From: Cycas panzhihuaensis
Lineage: Eukaryota > Cycadophyta
DNA length: 64,000 nucleotides
Assembly: GCA_023213395.1 (NCBI GenBank)
Contig: CM041465.1
Span: 55,125,741-55,189,740 of the forward strand
Reading direction: 5' to 3'
This document shows positions 12,351-21,418 of the stretch, piece after piece. Within the stretch, counting starts at the first letter, position 1. Each line of letters begins with the position of its first letter. The notes under the pieces are model-generated. The model was not told the DNA's origin and made no database searches. It was given only the letters and a program-made list of their open reading frames with translations. The position numbers and the translations under genes were made by a program.

Positions 12351-12650
12351 TGAAGGAAGGATGGATCTAGGAGATAAATCACTCACATGCATACAATGGC
12401 AATGGAGAATGAAAAAGAAGATGAAACAAGATATGAGAGCAAGCTTGGAGGTGAGAATGAATAATGACTCCCTCCTTGAGATTTCACCTTGAGCATTAGG
12501 GTTAGGATTTTCCCGCCTAATGACATGAACCCAAAATTACATCTAAATACACATAAAGTACATTTCATTAAGAGACTAATGCTAATAATATATCCTAAGG
12601 TCACATAATTAATCTACACAAATGACCTTGATATATTAACCTCTTTCACA
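12351..12650 (-). repeat. LTR of small non-coding element, upper copy (300 bp)
   Basis: In minus orientation it begins TGTGAAAGAGG at 12,650 and ends TTCA at 12,351, directly followed by the primer site. On its other side gypsy A coding sequence begins at 12,651, so this element was inserted into A's RNase H region. The matching flank is not in the window. Confidence 0.7.
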
Positions 12651-14087
12651 CTCGACCTAACCTGACAGGTAGGACCGGTAAGTGGGCCATCCTCCTTTAG
12701 GAATTTGACCTCCAAATCGTTAACAGGAAGTCAAAGAAAGTGATGGTGGTGAGCACCGCCAACACCCCCATTTCAAACCCTTTCAACGTTCCCGTTGACG
12801 ATTCTTTGCATGACGAGCCTATCTTGGCCATTCAGGATTCTCCTCCTCATCTGCTTACCGACAGTGAGTGGTATGCAGATATTATACAATACCGCTCAAG
12901 AGTAGTATCGCCCTAAAGCTAGTAATAAAGTTAGGTCTCGTATTCAAGCTACTTCCAGGTAATACTTCCTTATGGGTGAAGTGTTGTACAAAAGATCTTT
13001 CGATGGGATCCTTTTTCGCTACATCAACCCTAACGAAGCGAACCAAAAATTCTGTGAATGCCACAATGACATTTGTAGAGGTCATTTTAGGGGCCAATCC
13101 ATGGCCCAAAGGATCTTCCGTATGGGGTATTATTGGCCATCCTTCTTTAAGGACGCCCATGCCTATGCCTTAATATGTCAACGGTGCTAGTAGACGAGGC
13201 CCTCCATCCCGTCATATCTCCATGGCCCTTCTCCTAATGGGGTTTGGACCTTATTGGAGCCATATCCCCGTCTTCTTCGTCGTAGCACAAGTTCATCTTG
13301 ACTACTATAGAATACTTCACTAAATGGGCTGAAGTAATCCCTTTGACCACTACTCTTAGTAAGATGATAGTCACCTTCATCTACTAGCACATCATCTGTC
13401 GCTTCGTAGTTCCTAATGTCTTAATCACGCATTTATAGGACTCTTTTCTGTAATAAGAGGATGGATAAATTCTATGAGAAGTTCAAATTTTCTCACAAAA
13501 CCTCTTCTCCCTATTACCCCCAAGCCAATGGCTAAGTTGAGTTATTCAACAAAACCCTTATAAACATTTTAAAGAAAACCATGGCCCAATCTCAAAGAGA
13601 TTAGCACATGTAGCTCCCTTCCACTCTATGGGCATATCGCACATCTATCTGTATGGCTACGGGAATGACCCATTTTTCCCTAATATACAGAACAGAGGCG
13701 GTTCTCTTATTGGAAGTGGAGATCCCTTCCTTACAAGTCTCTCTTTGAGGTCTTATCGATGAGGATTCTATCCGTCAGGCTCACCTCTTAGACCTCGAGG
13801 CCTTAGACGAGAGGCGCTTGACCACCTACCAAGTGAATCTGGCTTCTAAGGCCAGGGCACAAAGGACATATAACAAACACCTTCATTCCTACCCTTTATA
13901 TCCTAGGGACCACGTCTTCAAATTGGAATATCTCTATGATCACCTATCCAAATTCAAACCTAAATGGGTTGGCCCCTTTGTTGTTCTCGAGAGCCTCGGT
14001 AACAGTGCTTATAGGATCGCAACCCTTGAAGGGCTCAAATTCGAAAAGATCATTAATAGGAAATTCCTAAAGAAATTCTATGCATGA
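12651..14087 (+). pseudogene. RNase H end and integrase of gypsy A
   Basis: The 5' end reads as the RNase H terminus and linker (FDLQIVNRKSK, then VPVDDSLHDEP, then SEWYADII). 12,972-13,190 carries GEVLYKRSFDGILFRYINP and a CHNDICRGHF zinc-binding stretch. 13,818-14,087 is an open integrase C-terminal domain with YLYDHLSKFKPKWVGPFVV and AYRIATLEGL, ending naturally with NRKFLKKFYA and a stop. In-frame stops elsewhere replace Gln codons (for example TAGTAG at 13,189-13,194). A second RNase H between DDSLHDE and integrase is absent, as in B and C. Confidence 0.85.
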
Positions 14088-14500
14088 CCATTTCTCTCTT
14101 TCCTTGCGCTCTGAAATGAGTCTAAACTACCACCTTAGGCACATCTCCATTCCTCCTAATCATAGGCAGGATGGCAGTTTAGGGTGGCCTTCTAGCTCCT
14201 TTTCGAGTTCCTCCCGCAGAACCCCTTGTCCCCCTTTCTTTGGGGGCCTCATCCTCCTAATTGGATGTGTTGTCCTTGTCGCTCCTGAGCCTAGAAACAC
14301 TCCCCAACTAGGATGGCATGCTTGAGTATCATTACTCTTTTTCATGCTAGCACTTCCTTTGCATATTCCGCTATGTTCCTATATGGACATGTATGGTTTC
14401 CTGTCTCCTAGCCCCATATATGCGTATCGCTGATGCTCATGGTGATCGTGTGGGCCCGCTGGGTGTATGACCCTATATGAAAGGAAGTCTAAGCGCAGCT
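14088..14500 (+). repeat. Post-integrase region of A with one diverged hairpin unit
   Basis: It aligns with the reverse complement of 24,420-24,730 in element 2 and the same part of element 3. Shared words include TCTAAACTACCA, TTCCTCCCGCAGAACCCC/TTCCTCCCGCGGAACCC, CAACTAGGA and TTGCATATTCCGCTATG. The hairpin unit that is tandemly repeated in 2 and 3 is present here once, around 14,120-14,200, with the outer arms partly kept. This shows the array derives from the 3' untranslated region of a complete element. Confidence 0.65.
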
Positions 14501-14717
14501 CACAATTCAAACAAACCTCAAATACAAACCATATGATAATCAACCTAAATCATCATAATCTATAGCTCTTCGTGCACCTGTGCATCCTCACACATATATA
14601 CACAAACATACACATAAAAGCAAAAGCAACATAATCCATTATCATACATCATCGCATACCATCACATATGAAATGGGGTACCAATGGCCCCATCTATATA
14701 CATAAAATCATAATATA
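14501..14717. other. AT-rich spacer
   Basis: Runs of CATATA/CACATA words and no gene. It corresponds in position to the AT-rich stretch of elements 2 (24,290-24,380) and 3 (43,985-44,120), where the antisense gene is missing. Confidence 0.4.
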
Positions 14718-16850
14718 TCATATCATATAAATGGTATCGTACATCATCAGCGAGAAGCTGGAATCCTTACAGGGAGGAGTACAATCATGTGGTAACATAT
14801 GGTGACTCCTTAGAGGTCTAGTGCTTTCCCAAATCACAACTAAATATATCCTACTCTCTAGTGCTCCCCTACTCCCGGTGCATCGTCTCCTGGTCTGTGT
14901 GATCCCTCTCCTGGGGACCACATACCTCCTAAACTCCTCCTCCACCTCTAGGAGCTCCTTGCCTCACTTCTCTTGTCTTGAGGCCTCCCTAGCGTCGTCA
15001 CCATCGTGTGAGTGTGTATCCTGCTCTGCGATGACCTCGACGTAACCTGATCCACTAGTTGATTATATCGTGCCTAGATATGATCCCTCTACTCCTTGGA
15101 GCCTCTCCTCCATCCTTCAGAACATCTCCTCCATCCCTTGGAGCCACTCCTCTAGCACTACCACTATGATGTGACTCTTTGCATTGCCACCTACTCCTCC
15201 CTTAGCCTCCAGCGCTTAGACCCAACCTCATAGAGTATCCCTCTCTGCTCTGGTCCTCTCTAGCTTGCCCTGTAGTTGTCCCACTCTTGCCTTGTGCTCT
15301 TGGGATTCTACTACCCACACATCTCTAGCCCTGACCAATGGGGTGAATGCTATTGTGTGGGCCCATGCTGACTGCGGCTCGTCTCCTGCCTGGATGGGAG
15401 GTTGCCCCTCCACGTAGGCCTAGAGAAACGTCTCTCGAACTACCGCTTTGACCAACCTCCCTATATCCACTACGCCTACAAAGTCCAACACACCATGTAT
15501 TAGTATATGTATCTATATATGTATGCCAAATAAACCAAATGAAATAAAATAACTAGGTGTCTAGTGATCAAAAGATGACAGGAAAAGATAACGTCTCACC
15601 TCCACGGGATTATCGCCCTTGACTCGAACAATCACCTCCTCCTCAGGTCCTCCCCTAACTGCTGGTACCTCCTCCTCCTCTAGTTCTACCTCGTATATGA
15701 CCTGACCTACCAGGGCACCTCTACCCTCCTCTGTTGGCACTGTTGCTGCCTGGGCTCTCTCCACTATCCTCAATCTCTGGACTGGCATCTGTGGTGCCCT
15801 ACCTCTCCCTGCAGTCCCTGAAGGACTCGCCTCTCCTCCTACGGCTCCTGAAGGTCGTGCCTCTCCTCTTACGATCCCTGATTGACTCGCCTCTCCACCT
15901 GCCACTACTAATGGGCTTGCCCCATCATCCCCATCATCATTGTCCCCTCCCGGGCCATCTCTAACTCCTTCTGTTCTTCTCATCTCATTGTCACTATCCC
16001 ACCTCACCCCTCTATACGGGTCTATTGTGTAGCCTACCACAGTAAGGAGGTTGGGCGATGTAGCCTCCATTGAGCATCAGATGTGTGCCTAATCCTCGGT
16101 CCCCCTAAACTGAGTCTATCATATGTGGACCATAGGAGCCCATGATGAAATAGGGTGTGGCCCTCCTGCCGCAAGCACCGCCTCCAAAATGATCCAAAAA
16201 CTAGCACTGTAGCAATGTGTTGTATGATAAACCTCCTCTCACAGCCACCCTGATAACATCCAACTCTTGATCGCCACCACTATTAATGTGGCCTAATCCA
16301 CCTCTCCTCGGCCTTACATCTCCTCACGCCTCCACCCATCCGCAGTATGTCTCTGTAGTTCTATTTCCAGGATATCTAGAACAAAATGCATAGTGTAATC
16401 AACTTCCTCACCCAAGGAATCTTCGACATGATCATGCTCTGTACGGGTATGCCTCTCCTCTTCCACCTATCATGGCTTGTAAAATAGGTAGTTGCCTCCC
16501 TGTATGCCATGTCATTGCTAGGTACTACCCCTAGTGATGTTGGTGCTCCTGTTGTCGATACCCCCTAGATCCGCCAGACGTCTCTAGGTGTGACAATGAT
16601 GTCCCCCACTTGGGGGAGGTGGAACACGTGCTACCTGCGATCCCAGTGTGAGACTATGTCCACTAGGAGACGCTGATGTGAAGCATACTGTGGTGTCCTG
16701 ATGACCTTCAGCAGGCCACATTTCCCTAACACTTGCATATCCCCATGAGACATCATCTCAATGAAGCTCAACATTGCCAACCTGATGTTCTTGCAATTAT
16801 TTACCGTGATAACTACCTATAAAACACCCCAAAAATTGGTCAGAATTCCT
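14718..16850 (-). pseudogene. Antisense gene remnant, plant mobile domain-like
   Basis: Minus-strand reading from about 16,800 gives NIRLAMLSFIEMM, RLLVDIVSHWDRRQHVFHLP, VGDIIVTPRDVWRI and MAYREATTYF. This resembles the plant mobile domain (aminotransferase-like) family, in which a WD..THxFHLP-type segment is followed by a threonine-leading segment. The clearest ORF, 15,561-16,070 (169 residues), starts MEATSPNLLTVVGYTIDPY, is acidic and Gly-rich, and has three imperfect GEAxxSG repeats. 15,228-15,413 is charged and coiled-coil-like (KARVGQLQGKLERTRAERD). In-frame stops break the upstream part. Antisense ORFs downstream of integrase are known from Tat-lineage elements such as Grande. The family assignment is by eye. 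Confidence 0.5.
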
Positions 16851-17933
16851 CTATACCTACTTGCTTGCCTTCAAGACTACCCCTCATTCCTCCCCGATTA
16901 AGTTTTGGCACTCCTTCGGGCCATTCTTTATTTTTTTAGTTAATCTACCTTCGCACCGCGCTAAACTCTGTGGTACCGCTAAGTTTATAAATAAGAAACT
17001 CAAGGGCCCCATGGCAAAGTTTGCATGACCGTGATCTTTGTCATGGGCTGACACCCCCATAAAAAGGGGGTTTTCCACCCAAAAAAATTATCCCAAGATG
17101 GGCCATGCTTAGGCCCACCGGGACTAGGGCTACCTAATGCTGTGGTTCCCCCTCTCTCTGGGCCTAATTCGAGCTCTAGGAGATCCTAATTTGCCCATAA
17201 GGGGCTAAAAACTACTCTAAAAGCATTAAAAACTCATTAATTTCGAATGACAAAATGGTTGAGAAAAGGGGCGATCTACTTATTAGATTCAACCTCACTA
17301 CTACCATCTCACCTCCCTAGTCCTGTTGGCTCTCCCTATGTCTCGGCCCCGACACCGATCTCCTCTCATGCCTCTAAAGTCTGGCGGTACTCTATTATAT
17401 AAGGAGAAGGGCTTTGAATTAATCATGAGCCTGTGAAAATGAATCATGTTTTCGCCGACTTTTCCTTATATAGGCGGGGGCCCCGATGAGCACCTCCTCT
17501 ATTTATCTCACCGCGATAGCTCTTAGGACCATCTCTCCCCTCTTATCACCTTTACCATTGGGGTTTATCTCCCATTCTATCTCTGTGGTCCTCTTTTCTC
17601 CTTACCCTCAGCGCATTTATGGCATCCCTTTAGCCTCAGGAGGCCCCTTCTGCCTTGCTTTACATGTCACCTCCATATATACTAGAGTTTATACTCATTT
17701 GGCTCGTTTTGCCATCCTAAACCCATTTTTGCTACCCATTTGTGCCTCTGGGGCTCCCAAAGGAAGCGTCCTCCCTACCTGGGACCACGCTTCGCTTCCT
17801 TAAGCGACCTTTGGCACCCCCAGAGGGGCCTTTTTGATGTTGTTTCTTTCTCATCTGCTAGATCATCTTCCTCACCCTCGAGTAGCCTCATTTCTGGGTC
17901 CTCCTGCCCTTCACGACCCCTATCGATAGCCAC
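16851..17933. other. Spacer between antisense ORF and RNase H-like ORF of A
   Basis: It contains an LTR-like palindrome at 16,963-16,986 and a TATA-like ATTATATAAGGAG near 17,392-17,404. A possible + strand leader ORF (17,486-17,803, 105 residues) has no recognised motif. Nothing else is supported. Confidence 0.4.
16963..16986. promoter_or_regulatory. GGTACC-centred palindrome shared with LTR U3
   Basis: Arms AAACTC and AAGTTT flank GTGGTACCGC. 22 of 24 bases match the motif at 50,714-50,737 in the 5' LTR of element 3. It lies just upstream of the antisense gene remnant. A promoter role is inferred only. Confidence 0.4.
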
Positions 17934-18530
17934 TTGAGTCCATCACGCCCTGCTTCACCTGCTGAGTCATTTTCATCCATCGACCTTGTCAGAACTTTCT
18001 CCTTGATTTATCCTATCGAAACCTCTATTCCTTCTTCCATGGCGTTACTCATCTTCATCAATGGCAGAAGGCATAACAACCCTGGCCCTTCTGCCGCCAC
18101 ATGGATTCTCTGTGACCCTTATAGACATGACTTCATGAGTTCTAGGATCTTCCTCCCCAAGGCCATCAATAACAAAGCTGAGTACATAGTTGTTATTGAG
18201 GCCCTTATTGATGTGCTCTGCTTCCACCGTGGGCCCATCATCTTCTTCTGCAACTCTCAAGTTGTGGTGTCCCATCTCACCTAGGTCTACCAAGTGCAGT
18301 GCCCACGCCTGAGAGCTCTCGCCTTGACCGCTAGGTCCTTGTTGGTTTGTTTTCCTTCCGTTGACATCTGACACATTCCTCCCGCTCTCAACGTCAAGGC
18401 GGATAGCCTGGTTCATCTCATCCTTGAGCATCACATCCCTCTTCTCATTAACCCACCTTGAGAGACTTGTCCAGTTGCCCAAGCACCCAAGTCTCCGGTC
18501 ATCTTGTCCTTCATATTGTGATCCATTCAC
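17934..18530 (+). pseudogene. Archaeal-type RNase H-like ORF of gypsy A, inactive
   Basis: The + strand ORF continues past stops as a type-I RNase H: FINGRRHNNPGPSAATWIL, then FLPKAINNKAEYIVVIEAL, then FFCNSQVVVSHL, a leucine-rich stretch, and ALNVKADSLVHLIL. Known family patterns are FDGGSRGNPGPAG, NNEAEYxAL, xGDSxLVV and NxxADxLA. The first and third catalytic Asp are Asn here, while Glu and the last Asp remain. Stops interrupt at 18,282 (TAG in a CAG context) and 18,367 (TGA). Tat elements carry such a second RNase H, normally between the first RNase H and integrase. Here it lies about 3.8 kb downstream of integrase. A captured host gene is an alternative. Confidence 0.6.
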
Positions 18531-18739
18531 ACCTCTGAAAGTTAGCCGCTAATGAGGTTAAACTATGGCGACCACCAAGTTTGTTTCCTTACTCTACTCT
18601 TAGCACCTCCCTTAGCGCATCACTCCCACTATTCTTGACTTATTTCTATACATAACACCTTATTCATGACATCTGTTTGATTGTATGTGTGGTCATCACC
18701 ACCCTTCCATTGTACTCCTATAATAGGGGGCATTCCCCT
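18531..18739. other. Gypsy A 3' region up to copia insertion
   Basis: No ORF of note. The last five bases CCCCT (18,735-18,739) recur directly after the copia 3' LTR at 39,857-39,861 and are the copia target-site duplication. Confidence 0.6.
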
Positions 18740-18887
18740 TGTTAGATATTGTGACAACAATAGTTTGAGGCTAAAATTTTGGCATGTTGCTGGTGCAGTT
18801 TCCTTTCCTAATCTTTTTCGAGGGGTTCCATATGGAGCCCCTTTGCCGATGGATGGGGGGCTTCCAAGGCGGGTGAGCCCCTTTAGA
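18740..18887 (+). repeat. 5' LTR fragment of copia element
   Basis: It begins TGTTAGATATTGTGACAAC and shares GGCTAAA, TTTTGGCATGTTGC and GGAGCCCCT with the 3' LTR starting at 20,124. It breaks off into coding sequence at about 18,888, so the LTR 3' part and the internal 5' part are deleted. Confidence 0.8.
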
Positions 18888-20066
18888 TGAAGAGATCTAT
18901 ATGGATAAACCAGAAGGGTTTGTACAAGATGGAAGGAAAAGACTTGTTTGCAGGCTCAAGAAATCATTGTATGGCCTGAAGCAATCACCTAGGTAGTGGT
19001 ACAAGAAGTTTGATGCCTTCATGGAGACCCAAAATTTCAAAAGAAGTGAGTATGATCATTGTGTTCACTTTAAATTTATGGACAATGGCTTATTCATTAT
19101 CTTGGTATTATATGTTAATGACATACTGGTTGCAAGCAAGAGCATGGAAAAAATCAATAAGCTAAAGGCTCAATTAGCTAGGACTTTTGACATGAAGGAT
19201 CTAAGGAGCTGCAAAACAAATCTTAGGCATGGAGATACATAGAGACAAAAAAAATAGTAAGCTATGGTTATCACAAAGTAAATATATGCAGAAGGTGCTA
19301 ACCAGGTTTGGTATGGCAAATGTGAAATCAATGAGTATCCCATTGGCTTCCTACTTCAAGATTTCTTCAAATATGAGTCTTAGTAGTGAAGAAGAAAAGG
19401 TTTATATATCTCGTGTGCCTTATGCCAGTGCAGTAGGAAGTTTGATGTATGCCATGATATGTACAAAACTTGATATTTCACATGTAGTCGATGTAGTTAA
19501 CAGGTTTATGGCAGATCCAGGAATGGAATATTGGGCTATAGTGAAATGGGTGCTTCAATATTTGAGAGGCATAAGTGACTTCTGCATCACCTTTGGAGGT
19601 ACAGGTAATCAAGTTTGTGGATTTGTTGATTCAGACTTTGTAGGAGATTTAGACCAAAGAAGGTCTACTTCAAGTTATGTTTTCACTCTTGTAAATGGTC
19701 CAATTAGTTGGATATCCAAATTGCAGAGCACAATTGCAATCCAACCACTAAGCTAAATATGTTGCTGCAGCACATGCTTGTAAGGAAGCAATCTGGTTAC
19801 ATGGTCTATTGGTTGTGCTTGGAAGGTGACAGGAAAATGTAAAGGTATTTTGTGACAGTCAAAGTGCCATTTACTTAGCCAAGAATCCAGCTTATCACAG
19901 TAGAACAAAGCATATTACTCTTAAGTACCATTTTGTTAGACAGGTTGTGGAAGTAGGTGGCGTGGTACTTGAAAATATTCACACTAATCAGAATTATGCT
20001 GATATATTCACAAAACCATTGTTAGTAGAGAAGTTCAAATGGTGTTTGACTTCTCTTGGTTTGTAG
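18888..20066 (+). pseudogene. Copia reverse transcriptase and RNase H remnant
   Basis: The order of motifs is typical copia: EEIYMDKPEGFV, RLKKSLYGLKQSPR, YVNDILVASKS (active box), MEIHRDKKNSKLWLSQSKYM, SRVPYASAVGSLMYAM, VKWVLQYLRGISDFC, DSDFVGDLDQRRSTSSYVF, VFCDSQSAIYLAKNPAYHSR and NYADIFTKPL, ending at TAG 20,064-20,066. The RT active box should be YVDD; the first Asp codon is AAT, so the enzyme is dead. There is a stop in place of Gln at SPR*WYK, a frameshift near 19,215, and another near 19,745. The N-terminal half of pol is missing. Confidence 0.92.
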
Positions 20067-20112
20067 AAAAGATGATAAAGGGTCCAGGAAAGGTACTGGG
20101 TAAATTGTTATC

Positions 20113-20123
20113 AAGGTGGAGAT
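20113..20123 (+). other. Polypurine tract of copia element
   Basis: AAGGTGGAGAT lies directly before the LTR start, the usual copia arrangement for second-strand priming. Confidence 0.75.
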
Positions 20124-20612
20124 TATTGGATATTATGACAACAATAATTTAAGGCTAAACTTTTGGCATGTTGCCACATGGCTCTCCCCTAATATTTCTG
20201 GGATTCCAAAAGGCGGAGCCCCTCATAGGAGGTGCAGGGTAGTGGAATGCCCCCCGCTAAGAGGGGGTTTAGGGGCGATAGCCCCCGACCCAAAAAATTA
20301 GCCCTATAAATCATATTAAATTGTAAAGAGAATCAAGGTCATTCGATACAAATTCCCAAGATTCTACGACTGAGATTTATGCCTTGGATGTCCCTCTCAC
20401 GTAGCTCAATTTAGGGCTTTTCTTATTATGTTGTATGTAATTTAATGTACTATGATGAGAGCAGTGGTTGGTTGTTATTCCTAAGAGCACTTTGCTACTG
20501 AGATGTACTTTTTCTCCATTTTACAACAATAAAGATCGATACCTTTTTTGTGTGGATGTTTCCCTAGCACACTGTTAGGGTTTTACCACCTTATATTGGG
20601 TGCATATGTGAT
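20124..20612 (+). repeat. 3' LTR of copia element, left part
   Basis: It starts TATTGGATATTATGACAAC (TG changed to TA) and runs to the insertion point of gypsy B, where the last five bases GTGAT are duplicated at 39,710-39,714. It contains ACAACAATAAAGATC, likely near the polyadenylation region. Confidence 0.8.
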
Positions 20613-21418
20613 TGTTTCCCAGCCACTGGGAATGGACTCGAGACGCATCGACGCAGGTTTGTTCAGGTATATTCTCTTACTTTTCTTGCCCATGCTTGAT
20701 TAAGGTTATTTAGAGTAGGTTGCTTGACATATGCCTGCCTGCATGCATTACTTTTCTACTTGCTCATAATGCATGTACCTACTAAGACACTATCGCCCTA
20801 TGACGACTCATACGGGCTTTCCTCAATGAATGCTACACCTCAGATGGCGACACCACCCACTGTCTCCACGGTCCCTGGATGTTTTCCGATCCTATTTGCT
20901 CTCGTATTTACATGTTGCTTATGTTGCAATCCTTCCTAAGTCCGATTTAATCCTTAGTTAGGACTCTTTGCATTGTTTTGGGTACTTGCCCACTGCCTGG
21001 GCATTCCCTCAGCTGCTCTAACTCATGTTTAGCCTTTGTTTTTGCCTCAAAACCTGATATTTTTGCTGATTTTTCTCTTTTTTTGATTCCAGTCGACATC
21101 ACTGTAAACTTAGCTGCATCAGAGTTTAGCAGCAGCATCGCAGTAGCCTGCACGATTTAATCGCTTGAAATTAAAAAGGATGACCACGACGCTTCGCTTT
21201 TTCATGAAACTGTCATATGGCATTGATTGATTCGAGTCGCCCTGACATCCCCAACGTTCACCTGCTGTGAACAGGGGATAAAGGGGATTTTGCTCCCCAT
21301 TTTTCAGATCCTTTGGTCATTTTTCAAACTTCTAAGAAAAACTTCCAACTTTCACACGAGAAAAACATGTAAATGTAAAACTTCATACACAAAGAATCGA
21401 AAAGGTGAAGTGGGTCAA
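20613..21418 (+). repeat. 5' LTR of gypsy B, left part
   Basis: It begins TGTTTCCCAGCCACTGGG and aligns with the reverse complement of the outer 800 bp of the minus-strand LTRs (for example 50,430-51,239). It ends in GGTGAAGTGGG at the insertion of element 2, and the LTR resumes at 31,243. Confidence 0.85.

Larger units (their letters stand above)
8834..12650 (-). mobile_element. Tandem pair of small non-coding LTR units (TRIM-like)
   Basis: In minus orientation the order is LTR (12,351-12,650), primer site (12,336-12,348), internal DNA, LTR (10,085 to about 10,383), primer site (10,071-10,082), internal DNA, then a cut by element C at 8,833. The two internal parts are homologous: 8,834-9,200 aligns with about 10,930-11,300, with shared words such as ATTCCTTTTAGGAA. 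LTRs of about 300 bp, initiator-Met-type primer sites and no coding sequence fit terminal-repeat-in-miniature or similar non-autonomous elements. The LTR-internal-LTR-internal order suggests unequal recombination between copies. The short ORFs here match nothing I recognise. Confidence 0.6.

Noticed and set aside
12882-13160. 92-codon minus-strand ORF
   Set aside because: It is the antisense of the RNase H-integrase linker, whose sense strand matches the same region of B and C.
17486-17937. Plus-strand ORFs of 105 and 65 codons as a new gene
   Set aside because: No recognised motif, overlapping frames, and the RNase H-like ORF begins just after; kept only as a possible leader.
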